Of a DNA stretch of 64,000 nt, positions 9,563 to 17,400 are shown piece by piece. The notes beneath the pieces were generated by a model that saw only the letters and a program-made list of their open reading frames with translations, was not told the DNA's origin and made no database searches. Position numbers and translations under genes: made by a program. Position 1 is the stretch's first letter. Every line of letters begins with the position of its first letter. The stretch comes from Anaerococcus senegalensis JC48 (GTDB lineage: Bacteria; Bacillota; Clostridia; Tissierellales; Peptoniphilaceae). The stretch is from positions 483,545 through 547,544 of the forward strand of contig NZ_HE578907.1 of assembly GCF_000321005.1 (NCBI RefSeq). The letters run 5' to 3'.

Positions 9563-9590
9563 GTGGTTTTTGGCGGGTTACCCCTCCCAC
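9563..9590 (-). promoter_or_regulatory. Candidate L1-binding mRNA hairpin before rplK
   Basis: The transcript reads GTGG-GAGGGGTAACCCGCC-AAAAA-CCAC, ending just before AAAGGAGG of rplK. GTGG/CCAC closes it and GGG-TAA-CCC forms the inner hairpin. It matches the copy in the rplK-rplA spacer in layout and in most unpaired bases. Confidence 0.65.
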
Positions 9591-9609
9591 TTACTTTACG
9601 TAAGCCAGT

Positions 9610-10203
9610 TTAAATTGTTTCAATATCTTCAAAACCTAAATCTATAATTGTATCTCTTCCAAACATATCAATTAAAGCTTTAATTGTTTGTTTTTCTGGA
9701 TCAATCTCTTTGATTTCTGCAAGTAAATCTTTAAATGGTCCTTGGATAATATTTACATTATCTCCAACATTTATATTAATATTTAATACAGGCTTGTCTT
9801 CTTTTATTCCAAATTTTCTAACCTCTCTTTTTGTAAGTGGGACTGGTTTAGAATCTGGTCCTACAAAGCCTGTTACACCTTGTGTATTTCTTATAATATA
9901 CCAAGATCTATTTGTAATGTTCATTTTAATCATTACGTATCCAGGAAACAATTTTCTAGTTTTAAGTTTTTTTGATTCATTTTTTACTTCAACATACTCT
10001 TCTTCTGGTACTGTTACATCGATGATATCAGGATTTTGTTCATTATCAATCATCATTTGGATCTTATCTTTGACCCTGTTCTCGTATCCAGTATATGTGT
10101 GAACTACATACCATCTTGGTTGTTTTTCTGAATCTTTAGAATCAATTTCTTCTTTAGTATTGTTTAATTCATTTGAACTATTGTTATTAGATAAATCTGT
10201 CAT
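9610..10203 (-). CDS. nusG: Transcription termination/antitermination factor NusG
   Basis: Binds RNA polymerase and links transcription to termination and translation. 197 residues. The first 29 residues are an Asn/Ser/Glu/Lys-rich, apparently disordered extension; the NGN domain begins at RWYVVHTYTGYE (about 30) with FPGYVMIKM at about 86. The KOW domain (about 143-190) includes GDNVNIIQGPF. It follows secE by 7 bases. Confidence 0.96.
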   Translation of the reverse strand: MTDLSNNNSSNELNNTKEEIDSKDSEKQPRWYVVHTYTGYENRVKDKIQMMIDNEQNPDIIDVTVPEEEYVEVKNESKKLKTRKLFPGYVMIKMNITNRSWYIIRNTQGVTGFVGPDSKPVPLTKREVRKFGIKEDKPVLNININVGDNVNIIQGPFKDLLAEIKEIDPEKQTIKALIDMFGRDTIIDLGFEDIETI

Positions 10204-10210
10204 ATCTTAC

Positions 10211-10393
10211 CTACATCAAAAATCCAAGCATGTTTCCAAAGACTATGTCTAATAACCAAATGAGAAGTCCTGTAATCACACTGACAATTATAACAAGTAA
10301 TGAGTAGTTTAAAGTTTCATTTTTTGTTGGCCATGTGATTTTTTTGAATTCTCTTCTAATAGATTTAAAAAATCCTTCTTTTTTCTTAGCCAT
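10211..10393 (-). CDS. secE: Preprotein translocase subunit SecE
   Basis: 60-residue single-span SecE typical of Gram-positive bacteria: a basic amphipathic start with the conserved ITWPTKNETLNYS and one C-terminal membrane helix. It sits between rpmG and nusG, the canonical order. Confidence 0.95.
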   Translation of the reverse strand: MAKKKEGFFKSIRREFKKITWPTKNETLNYSLLVIIVSVITGLLIWLLDIVFGNMLGFLM

Positions 10394-10407
10394 TTAAAAA
10401 CTCCTTA

Positions 10408-10557
10408 CTATTTTGTTTCTTTATGAACAGTGTGTTTTTTACAGAAAGGACAATACTTTTTAAGCTCAAGTCTTTCTTGAGTGTTCTTTTTGTTTTTTGT
10501 AGTATCGTAATTTCTATTTTTGCAAACTGTGCATTCTAGTTTTACTTTATCTGCCAT
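10408..10557 (-). CDS. rpmG: 50S ribosomal protein L33 (zinc-binding form)
   Basis: 49 residues when started at the ATG at 10557, which is preceded by AGGAGGTG; a longer in-frame ATG upstream has no ribosome site and would add 18 unrelated residues. Two Cys pairs, CTVCKN and CPFCKK, make this a C+ zinc-ribbon L33. First gene of the rpmG-secE-nusG block. Confidence 0.95.
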   Translation of the reverse strand: MADKVKLECTVCKNRNYDTTKNKKNTQERLELKKYCPFCKKHTVHKETK

Positions 10558-10634
10558 TAAAACACCTCCTAATTTATATGGATAGTCCCATACAAAAATA
10601 TATGTTACCATCTATTACTTATCATGTCAATATT

Positions 10635-10955
10635 TTATCGACTTTTTTCAATTAATTCGTATAGTTTTTTTCTTTTATTTATTAAAAAATTTCTTAAATC
10701 GTCTAAATCGTGATTTGAAAAGCAAAAATCACTATAATCAATAAGTATATCTTCTATATCCGCTAGTTCATAAATTCCTTCGTCATACATTTTCCCTAAA
10801 AATTTATGATTTTTATCATAAAATATTTTAGGTGGATAACCATCAAGTTTTCTTGTATCCATGCTAATATATGAATTTTTCGAATATACTTTATTTCCTA
10901 CTACAAGTACAGCTTCTTTTATATTTATTTCTCTACCTGTAAGATAATCTTTCAT
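10635..10955 (-). CDS. Conserved-looking hypothetical protein downstream of glmM
   Basis: 106 residues, not recognised. It begins MKDYLTGREINIKEA, contains GYPPKIFYDKNHKFLG and ends in a basic helix. It is cytosolic with no Cys, no signal peptide and no membrane segment; the acidic middle (about 62-85) followed by a basic C-terminal helix suggests a small two-part fold. It starts at the glmM stop codon (one-base contact) and is followed by rpmG, so it is probably co-transcribed with glmM. No function is assigned. Confidence 0.7.
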   Translation of the reverse strand: MKDYLTGREINIKEAVLVVGNKVYSKNSYISMDTRKLDGYPPKIFYDKNHKFLGKMYDEGIYELADIEDILIDYSDFCFSNHDLDDLRNFLINKRKKLYELIEKSR

Positions 10956-12295
10956 TATAGTCCACTTTTTTCTATAGCTTCTACTATATTATCTACTTTT
11001 CCGTTTGCTATTTCTTTTGTTTCAGCTTCTGCCATAACACGTATTAATGGTTCTGTTCCGCTTTCTCTAACTAAAATTCTTCCAGAATCTTTTAAGTCTT
11101 GGCTTTCTTTTTCTATGATACTTTTTATAGACTCATCTGATAAAACTGCACTTTTATCTTTTACTCTTACATTTTTTAATACTTGTGGGTAAATTTTTAA
11201 CTCTCTTTTTAATTCTGATAAGCTGGATTTATTGTCTATCATTGCTTCCATTAATCTTAAAGAAGTAAGAATTCCATCACCTGTATTTGCATATTTTGAA
11301 AAAATAATGTGGCCTGATTGTTCTCCACCTAGTTCATAGCCGTGTTCATTCATTTCTAAATGAACGTATTTATCGCCTACTTTTGTTTTGCTATAATTAA
11401 TTCCAATTTTATCTAGAGCTTTATATAAGCCAATATTTGACATAATTGTTGTTACAATTGTATTTGATTCTAAGCTAGCTTCTTCTTTCATATGTTTTCC
11501 ACAAATGTAAAGAATTACATCTCCATCTACAATCTCCCCTTTTTCGTCAACTGCTATACATCTATCAGCGTCACCGTCATAGGCAAAACCACAATCTAGT
11601 TTGTTTTCTTTTACATATTTTTGTAAAACTTCAATGTGAGTTGACCCACAATCTACATTTATATTAAATCCATTTGGGTTGTTATTAATTACAAATGTTT
11701 CGGCTCCTAAGGCATCGTATACACTTTTTACTATTGATGATGCAGCTCCATTTGCACAATCTAATCCCACTTTTTTGCCTTTAAAAGATTTTGATACAGT
11801 TTGTATTAAAAATGCAGTATATCTATTTCTTCCACCAACAAAATCATGAGTTCTTCCAATTTCATCTCCAACTTTTAAATCAATATCTTTAATATCAGAA
11901 TCAATGTATTCTTCCAATTTTTGCAAAAATTCATCATCCATTTTTTCTCCATCAGAATTGATTATTTTTATTCCATTATCATGATATGGATTATGACTAG
12001 CAGTTATCATAACACCACAATCAAAATCTTCACTTCTAACCACGTATGATACTGAAGGAGTTGTTGTTACGTGTAGTAAATATGCATCAGATCCTGAAGA
12101 AGTAATACCTGCTGATAAAGCATCTTCAAACATGTATGATGATCTTCTTGTATCTTTTCCTATTACAATTTTTCCATTTCCATTTTTTTCTTTATTAAAA
12201 TAATATCCTAAAAATCTTCCAATTTTAATCGCATGATATAGAGTAAGATCTTGGTTAGCTTCTCCTCTAAATCCATCTGTTCCAAAATATTTCAT
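10955..12295 (-). CDS. glmM: Phosphoglucosamine mutase
   Basis: Converts glucosamine-6-phosphate to glucosamine-1-phosphate for UDP-GlcNAc and peptidoglycan. 446 residues. The active-site serine is Ser100 in MITASHNPYHDNG, the metal loop is DGDADRC at about 240, the sugar-binding loop GEQSGH is at about 325, and the phosphate-binding RESGTEPLIRVM is at about 405. It starts FGTDGFRG as expected. It is divergent from trmN6. Confidence 0.97.
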   Translation of the reverse strand: MKYFGTDGFRGEANQDLTLYHAIKIGRFLGYYFNKEKNGNGKIVIGKDTRRSSYMFEDALSAGITSSGSDAYLLHVTTTPSVSYVVRSEDFDCGVMITASHNPYHDNGIKIINSDGEKMDDEFLQKLEEYIDSDIKDIDLKVGDEIGRTHDFVGGRNRYTAFLIQTVSKSFKGKKVGLDCANGAASSIVKSVYDALGAETFVINNNPNGFNINVDCGSTHIEVLQKYVKENKLDCGFAYDGDADRCIAVDEKGEIVDGDVILYICGKHMKEEASLESNTIVTTIMSNIGLYKALDKIGINYSKTKVGDKYVHLEMNEHGYELGGEQSGHIIFSKYANTGDGILTSLRLMEAMIDNKSSLSELKRELKIYPQVLKNVRVKDKSAVLSDESIKSIIEKESQDLKDSGRILVRESGTEPLIRVMAEAETKEIANGKVDNIVEAIEKSGL

Positions 12296-12382
12296 TCTAA
12301 CCTCCTAGTTTACTAATATAATTATAGATTAGTAAGTTCATTGATTCAAGTAATTCTTTGTTTTAAATAACAAAATATATTT

Positions 12383-12410
12383 TTGCTTATTTTATCCATT
12401 ATTATATAAT
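12383..12410 (+). promoter_or_regulatory. Promoter of trmN6, apparently leaderless
   Basis: TTGCTT, a 16-base spacer and a perfect TATAAT at 12405-12410. Only six bases separate the -10 box from the ATG at 12417, so transcription should begin at or very near the start codon, and no SD is present. Confidence 0.6.
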
Positions 12411-12416
12411 TTAATT

Positions 12417-13118
12417 ATGGAAAAATTAGATTACATACCAAAAACCAACTTATACATGAAACATGTTGACAATTCTTATTCTTTTGGAATTGACTCTATA
12501 TTACTTGCAAATTTTTCAAAAATGAAAAAAAATAAAACTTTAATTGATATAGGGGCAGGAAATGGAATTTTATCATTAGCTTGCCTTTCATATTATAATT
12601 TAAGTAGGGTTTATGGAATTGAAATTCAAAAAATAAAAGCAAAATTGTTTAATGAAAATTTAAAAATAAATTCTATCAAAAATATAGAAATTATAAATAA
12701 TGATTTAAACTTGACAGATTTTCCAAATAATTTTTGTGATTATGTTATTACAAATCCTCCATATTATAAAAAGGGAGCAAATATTAAAAATGAAAGGGAA
12801 GAATTTTTATTATCTAGACAAGAAATAAAAATGAATCTTTCAGATATTTTTAAATTCTCTAATAAGTGCCTTAAAGATAGAGGAAAATTATATATGATTC
12901 ATAAACCCGAAAGACTTATTGATATTATAAAAGGAAGTGGAAATTTAAAATTAAAAAGATTAAAATTTGTTCAATCAAAAGCAGGAGAAAAACCTGTATT
13001 TATGCTAATGGAATTTGTAAAAAATGCTAATGATGGACTTAAGTTTGAAGATCCTTTGATCATCTATGATAATGATGGAAATTATAGCAAGGAGGTTAGA
13101 TTTATAAATGGATTATAG
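12417..13118 (+). CDS. trmN6: TrmN6-like tRNA1(Val) adenine-N6 methyltransferase
   Basis: SAM-dependent class I N6-adenine methyltransferase (COG4123) acting on A37 of tRNA1(Val) in characterised members. 233 residues. FSFGIDSILLANF (about 21-34) and the SAM loop IDIGAGNGILSL (about 42-53) are followed by the catalytic NPPYYKKG (about 117-124). It overlaps rsmI by 11 bases, so the pair is coupled. There is no SD before the ATG. Confidence 0.85.
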   Translation: MEKLDYIPKTNLYMKHVDNSYSFGIDSILLANFSKMKKNKTLIDIGAGNGILSLACLSYYNLSRVYGIEIQKIKAKLFNENLKINSIKNIEIINNDLNLTDFPNNFCDYVITNPPYYKKGANIKNEREEFLLSRQEIKMNLSDIFKFSNKCLKDRGKLYMIHKPERLIDIIKGSGNLKLKRLKFVQSKAGEKPVFMLMEFVKNANDGLKFEDPLIIYDNDGNYSKEVRFINGL

Positions 13119-13926
13119 TATTTATTTTGTACCAACTCCAATTGGTAATTTAGAAGATATGACAATTAGGGCTATAAATGTTTTAAAAAGTGTAGATATA
13201 ATTGCTTGTGAGGATACTAGGGAAAGTAAAAAATTATTAAACTATTTTGACATAAATAAAAAATTAACCTCATATCACAAATTTAATGAAAAACAAAAAT
13301 CTCAAGAAATTATTAAAGCTACTCAAGAAGGTAGAACTTATGCAATTATAACAGACCAAGGAATGCCTGGAATTTCAGATCCGGGTCATATTCTAATTAA
13401 AGAGTGCATAAAAAACAATATTTCTTATACAATTCTACCAGGTCCCTCTTCAATTTTAACAGGACTTATAGCAAGTGGATTTGATAATACTAGATTTTCT
13501 TTTTATGGATTTATTCCAAAAAAATCTTCTGATAAGAAAAAATTATACCAAGAATTAAAAAAGGAAGACAAAACTTCAATTCTTTTTGATACTCCTCATA
13601 ATTTAGAAAATACTATTAATGACTTTAAAAAAGAATTTCCAGAAAGAAAAATTGCAATTACAAGAGAGTTGACCAAAAAATTTGAACAATATCAAATTTT
13701 TGATATAAAAGATATTTGTGTAGATGAATTAACTTTAAAAGGTGAGTTCGTTCTAATTTTAGAAAAGAATATAAATAAAGATAATTTAGATATTTCTTAT
13801 TTTAAAGATGAAATTTTAAATATGAAAAAAGAGGGAAAATCTACCAAAGATATTGTAAAATCTTTGAAAAAATCCACCTCTTTTTCAAAAAACGATATTT
13901 ATAACTATGTTATTTCTTTAGTTTAA
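13108..13926 (+). CDS. rsmI: 16S rRNA (cytidine1402-2'-O)-methyltransferase RsmI
   Basis: 272 residues of the SAM-dependent tetrapyrrole-methylase fold. VPTPIGNLEDMTIRA (about 8-22), CEDTRESKKLL (about 35-45), TDQGMPGISDPG and LPGPSSILTGL are the RsmI motifs; a C-terminal KEGKSTKDIV helix region is typical of the full-length enzyme. The SD AAGGAGG lies inside trmN6. Its stop codon overlaps the convergent dhaM stop region by nine bases, leaving no space for a terminator between them. Confidence 0.95.
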   Translation: MDYSIYFVPTPIGNLEDMTIRAINVLKSVDIIACEDTRESKKLLNYFDINKKLTSYHKFNEKQKSQEIIKATQEGRTYAIITDQGMPGISDPGHILIKECIKNNISYTILPGPSSILTGLIASGFDNTRFSFYGFIPKKSSDKKKLYQELKKEDKTSILFDTPHNLENTINDFKKEFPERKIAITRELTKKFEQYQIFDIKDICVDELTLKGEFVLILEKNINKDNLDISYFKDEILNMKKEGKSTKDIVKSLKKSTSFSKNDIYNYVISLV

Positions 13927-14316
13927 ATTATCTAATTTATTTACAGGATAATTTTCTAAATATTCTATTGCCTCTTCCAAAGTTTGTCCTGCAGAAGCAC
14001 TTACTGCAACTTGAACACTTGTTTCAACAATAGGTGTTCCTGATAGATAAACTTTGGATTTTTTTTCTTCATCTAGCATATCAATTGCCATTTGACAGTT
14101 TAACATTGATGAACCCAAATCAAAAAATATAACCAGACCATCATCTGTTGCATATTTATTGATTATCTCATTAATTTCTTCAAAATTTGATCCTATATTT
14201 CCTTCATTATCTCCACCACTAACTTGAATATTTACATCAGGAGCCATTTGAATCAAAATTTCTCTAAGTCCTTCAGCAACTTTTTTACTATGACTTGCTA
14301 ATAAAATATTAATCAT
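13918..14316 (-). CDS. dhaM: PTS-dependent dihydroxyacetone kinase phosphotransferase subunit DhaM
   Basis: 132 residues, a single EIIA-Man-like domain that passes phosphate from HPr to the DhaL-bound nucleotide. The phosphorylated histidine is in LLASHSKKVAEG (His9). FFDLGSSMLNCQMA (about 70-83) is typical. It lacks the extra HPr and EI domains of some enterobacterial DhaM. It overlaps dhaL by eight bases and is the last gene of dhaKLM. Confidence 0.93.
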   Translation of the reverse strand: MINILLASHSKKVAEGLREILIQMAPDVNIQVSGGDNEGNIGSNFEEINEIINKYATDDGLVIFFDLGSSMLNCQMAIDMLDEEKKSKVYLSGTPIVETSVQVAVSASAGQTLEEAIEYLENYPVNKLDNLN

Positions 14317-14908
14317 TTAATTCTCCTAAAGCACACTTAATACATAAATATGATGAACAAGCTCCTGGATCTATATGACCTATTGATCTTTCTCCAAGAT
14401 AAGCAGCTCTACCTTTTATAGCTTTAATATCTTTTGTTCTTTCCATATTTTCTTTTGCAATGTCAACTACTTCTGAAAAACTTTTATTTTCTTTTAATGC
14501 ATCTGCTACTGGAGAAAGTACATCAACCATAGTTTTATCACCAACTTTAGCTTTTCCTCTCATAATAACTCCATCTACTCCATTAGAAAATGCTTTTGTA
14601 AATATTTCTTTATCAATATCAGCACATCCATCAAGAGATTGAGCAAATTTCATAAAAAAAGTACCATATAGTGGTCCACTAGCTCCACCAACTGTTGAAA
14701 TAAGAGTCATAGCAATTTTATTAAATAGTGATTTTAGGTCAGAAAATTCTTCATTCATAGCTTCTTTTACTTTTGAAAACCCTTTTTTCATATTATAACC
14801 ATGATCAGCATCACCAATTTCCCTATCAAGATCTGTTAAATAAGCTTCATTCTCACTTATTAAATCAGCAATATTTACAATTTTTTCTTTTACTTTTTCT
14901 ATATTCAT
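14309..14908 (-). CDS. dhaL: Dihydroxyacetone kinase nucleotide-binding subunit DhaL
   Basis: 199 residues. The Mg-ADP site DREIGDADHGYNMKKGF (about 24-40) with its Asp cluster and TLISTVGGASGPLYGTFF (about 68-85) are diagnostic, as are DPGACSSYL near the end. It acts with DhaK and DhaM to phosphorylate dihydroxyacetone from PEP. It starts one base after dhaK. Confidence 0.95.
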   Translation of the reverse strand: MNIEKVKEKIVNIADLISENEAYLTDLDREIGDADHGYNMKKGFSKVKEAMNEEFSDLKSLFNKIAMTLISTVGGASGPLYGTFFMKFAQSLDGCADIDKEIFTKAFSNGVDGVIMRGKAKVGDKTMVDVLSPVADALKENKSFSEVVDIAKENMERTKDIKAIKGRAAYLGERSIGHIDPGACSSYLCIKCALGELND

Positions 14909-14909
14909 T

Positions 14910-15896
14910 TTATCCCCTCACTACATCAACTTTTTCTTCTAAATATTTTAAAATTTCATCATCAACTTTAAACAGGGTTAAAGAAAATCCAGCCATATCC
15001 ATACTAGTCATATAATTACCTAAAAATGTTTTTTTGATATTAATATTTTTGTCACTTAAATAATCATTTACAAAATTATTAACTATAAATAGTTCCATTT
15101 CAGTTGTTTGACCCATTCCGTTAACCATAAGAACAAAGTCACCATTTTTATCTTCATAATCATCTAAAATGTGATTTAAAAGTTCTTTAGAAATCTCATC
15201 AGCAGATTTTACTTTTTCTTGTTTAACGCCTGGCTCTCCATGGATACCAACACCAATTTCCATATCTTCTTCAGATAAATCAAAACTTTCTTTTCCTGAA
15301 ATTGGATTTATACAAGCCTTTGTTGCCATACCCATAGACTTTATATTTTTTACAATTTTTTCAGCCATAGCTTTTATTTCTTCTAGACTTTTTCCTTCTC
15401 TTGCCATGGCTCCTAAAACTTTGTGAACAAAAATAGTTCCAGCTATTCCTCTTCTTCCACTAGTATAAGTAGAATCTTCAACTGCTACATCATCATTTAC
15501 AATGATATAATCTACATTTATACCATCCATTTCAGCCATATCTTTTGCCATTTCAAAATTCATAACATCACCGGTATAATTCTTAATTACCATAAAAACA
15601 CCTTGACCAGAATCAGCAAGTTTAATAGCTTCTAAAACTTGATCTGGAGTTGGTGAAGTAAAAATTTCTCCACAAATTGCACAATCAAGCATTCCATCAC
15701 CAACATATCCAGCATGAGCAGGTTCGTGTCCACTTCCACCTCCAGAAATTAATCCGACTTTTCCCTCAATAGGTAAATCTTTTCTATAGATTATTTTTAA
15801 TTCTTCGTTTAACTTTACCTTGTCTTGGTTTGCTTTATAAAGTCCATTTAACATCTCTTTAATTATCATATTTGGATCATTAATAATTTTTTTCAT
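14910..15896 (-). CDS. dhaK: Dihydroxyacetone kinase substrate-binding subunit DhaK
   Basis: 328 residues from the ATG at 15896, which has GAAGGGAAGG upstream; a longer in-frame start adds eleven residues across that ribosome site and is rejected. Motifs: SGGGSGHEPAHAGYVG (about 51-66) and the dihydroxyacetone-binding histidine in GVGIHGEPG (about 215). It works with gldA, which oxidises glycerol to dihydroxyacetone. A palindrome lies 47-63 bases upstream. Confidence 0.95.
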   Translation of the reverse strand: MKKIINDPNMIIKEMLNGLYKANQDKVKLNEELKIIYRKDLPIEGKVGLISGGGSGHEPAHAGYVGDGMLDCAICGEIFTSPTPDQVLEAIKLADSGQGVFMVIKNYTGDVMNFEMAKDMAEMDGINVDYIIVNDDVAVEDSTYTSGRRGIAGTIFVHKVLGAMAREGKSLEEIKAMAEKIVKNIKSMGMATKACINPISGKESFDLSEEDMEIGVGIHGEPGVKQEKVKSADEISKELLNHILDDYEDKNGDFVLMVNGMGQTTEMELFIVNNFVNDYLSDKNINIKKTFLGNYMTSMDMAGFSLTLFKVDDEILKYLEEKVDVVRG

Positions 15897-15942
15897 AAAT
15901 ACCTTCCCTTCTAAATAAAATATACCCAAATAGTTTTTTTTA

Positions 15943-15959
15943 TTTATTACAGTAATAAA
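15943..15959. promoter_or_regulatory. Operator-like palindrome upstream of dhaK
   Basis: Perfect inverted repeat TTTATTAC-A-GTAATAAA, 47 to 63 bases upstream of the dhaK ATG, close to where a promoter for dhaKLM must lie. No dha regulator gene is present in the window, so the binding protein is unknown. Confidence 0.45.
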
Positions 15960-16192
15960 ATTATCATTATTTAATTGTAAGCATGAATAAAAATTATCAA
16001 GATATATTTTTATAAATTTTTATTCACTTTATTTTAATAAATTAACTGAATTTTATCTATTATTACCTTGAATTTAAAATATTTTTACTGCCTGATACTA
16101 AAAATATTAACATTTACTTTTAAAATTATTTTTATAAGAAATGCAAATATAGATATCAAGGAAATGAAAAATCTTTGTTATTTTTTTATCTT
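15960..16192. other. Gene-free A+T-rich interval between dhaK and flavodoxin
   Basis: No open frame with a good ribosome site and no clear repeat was found. It holds upstream sequence of dhaK on one side and leads into an orphan plus-strand terminator on the other. Confidence 0.5.
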
Positions 16193-16219
16193 AAAACCTT
16201 ATAATCTCAAGGTTTTTTT
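16193..16219 (+). terminator. Orphan plus-strand terminator
   Basis: Stem AAAACCTT / AAGGTTTT with an 8-base loop and T-run. No plus-strand gene lies upstream for over 2.2 kb, so it ends either an unannotated small transcript or read-through from antisense of dhaK. Confidence 0.5.
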
Positions 16220-16249
16220 ATTATATTTAAAAAATAATTAAAAAATAGC

Positions 16250-16278
16250 TTGACAAAAACAATAAATGAATATATGAT
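16250..16278 (+). promoter_or_regulatory. Promoter of the flavodoxin-DUF3793 operon
   Basis: Consensus TTGACA (16250-16255), 17-base spacer, TATGAT (16273-16278). An open frame that begins at this TTG is an artefact, because the promoter must be upstream of the message. Confidence 0.88.
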
Positions 16279-16339
16279 TAGCTTAGATGTTGATAGAGGT
16301 TATCAATATCAAAGAAATTTAAAGGAGAAAATTAATATT

Positions 16340-16774
16340 ATGAAAAAAATTGCTATTGTTTACTGGTCAGGTACTGGCAACACTGAAGCTATGGCCAATG
16401 AAATTGCAGGAGAATTAAAAAATAATGATATAGAAATTGATTTATTTGATCCTAATTCTTTTACAAAAGATTCTATAAATCTTTATGATGGATTTGCTTT
16501 TGGTTGCCCAGCTATGGGTAGCGAAGAGTTGGAAGAAACAGAATTTGAACCTATGTTTGAAAGTATAGAAAATGATTTATCTGACAAACCTGTTTTAATT
16601 TTTGGTTCTTATCAATGGGCAGATGGTGAATGGATGGAAATTTGGCAAGATAGGTGTAAAAATGATGGAATTAATCTTGTTCGTGATGGATTAATGGCTT
16701 ATGATACTCCTGATGATGAAGCATTAGAAGAATGTAGAAAGGCGGCATTAGATTTATCTAAAGCTGTAGGTTAG
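16340..16774 (+). CDS. Flavodoxin (short chain, FMN-binding)
   Basis: 144 residues. The FMN phosphate loop is YWSGTGNTEAMA (about 7-18), followed by the GCPAMGSEELEE loop (about 56) and GSYQWADGEWM (about 89), both flavodoxin hallmarks. Low-potential electron carrier that can replace ferredoxin. The ATG at 16340 has AAAGGAG nine bases upstream. It is followed four bases later by a DUF3793 gene. Confidence 0.93.
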   Translation: MKKIAIVYWSGTGNTEAMANEIAGELKNNDIEIDLFDPNSFTKDSINLYDGFAFGCPAMGSEELEETEFEPMFESIENDLSDKPVLIFGSYQWADGEWMEIWQDRCKNDGINLVRDGLMAYDTPDDEALEECRKAALDLSKAVG

Positions 16775-16778
16775 AAAA

Positions 16779-17324
16779 ATGAATGAAGAATTATTAATTG
16801 ATTATGCATCACAAACTCTGGCTAATAAAAAACTTGCTAATTTATTTACATTTAAAAATACCGACAATATAGACATTGAAAAAATGGTCTATGAGTGGAA
16901 TGAAATACTTAATGAAAAAAATATGTACGTGGAAATACTTAAAAATAATCATTCATCCGCTCAAATTTATGCATACAGACCCCACAAGCTAAAATACGTA
17001 TTAAATGATAAAAAAACAAAATCTCTCCTTAGGTCTTTGGGCTACAACACTCAAGACCTAAACCAATGCATAAATCATTTGAAGTTTAGGTATAAAATAG
17101 AAAACTTTCCCCATGAAATTGGAATATTTTTAGGCTATCCTTATGAAGATGTAATGGGTTTTATTGAAAATAAGGGTGATAAATTTCTAATTAACGGATA
17201 TTGGAAGGTTTACTATAATCAAGATGAAAAAATAAAAATTTTTAATAATTACAACAAAATAAAGAAATCTTATAAAATCCTTTTTAATCGATACAAAAAT
17301 ATAAGTAACTTATGTGTAAATTAA
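16779..17324 (+). CDS. DUF3793 family protein
   Basis: 181 residues, soluble. The central FPHEIGIFLGYPYEDVMGFI (about 110-129) is the family's signature, and NGYWKVYYN follows. The function is unknown; DUF3793 genes are repeatedly found beside flavodoxins in Clostridia, as here with a four-base gap, so a role in flavodoxin-dependent redox or metal metabolism is a reasonable inference only. It ends at a bidirectional terminator. Confidence 0.85.
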   Translation: MNEELLIDYASQTLANKKLANLFTFKNTDNIDIEKMVYEWNEILNEKNMYVEILKNNHSSAQIYAYRPHKLKYVLNDKKTKSLLRSLGYNTQDLNQCINHLKFRYKIENFPHEIGIFLGYPYEDVMGFIENKGDKFLINGYWKVYYNQDEKIKIFNNYNKIKKSYKILFNRYKNISNLCVN

Positions 17325-17358
17325 TAATTCTTCTATAAAAAAATTATGTGTACTTGCA

Positions 17359-17400
17359 AAAAAATAAAGGCTTGAGCCTAGCTCAAAGCCTTTATTTTTA
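17359..17400. terminator. Bidirectional terminator with a stop codon in its loop
   Basis: AAATAAAGGCTTGAG / CTCAAAGCCTTTATTT, one mismatch, flanked by A- and T-runs. The loop holds the TAG stop of the convergent HAD gene. It ends both the DUF3793 message and the riboflavin operon. Confidence 0.85.

Noticed and set aside
16250..16339. Longer flavodoxin reading frame starting at TTG 16250
   Set aside because: The TTG is the -35 box of a consensus promoter; the true start is ATG 16340 with its own SD.
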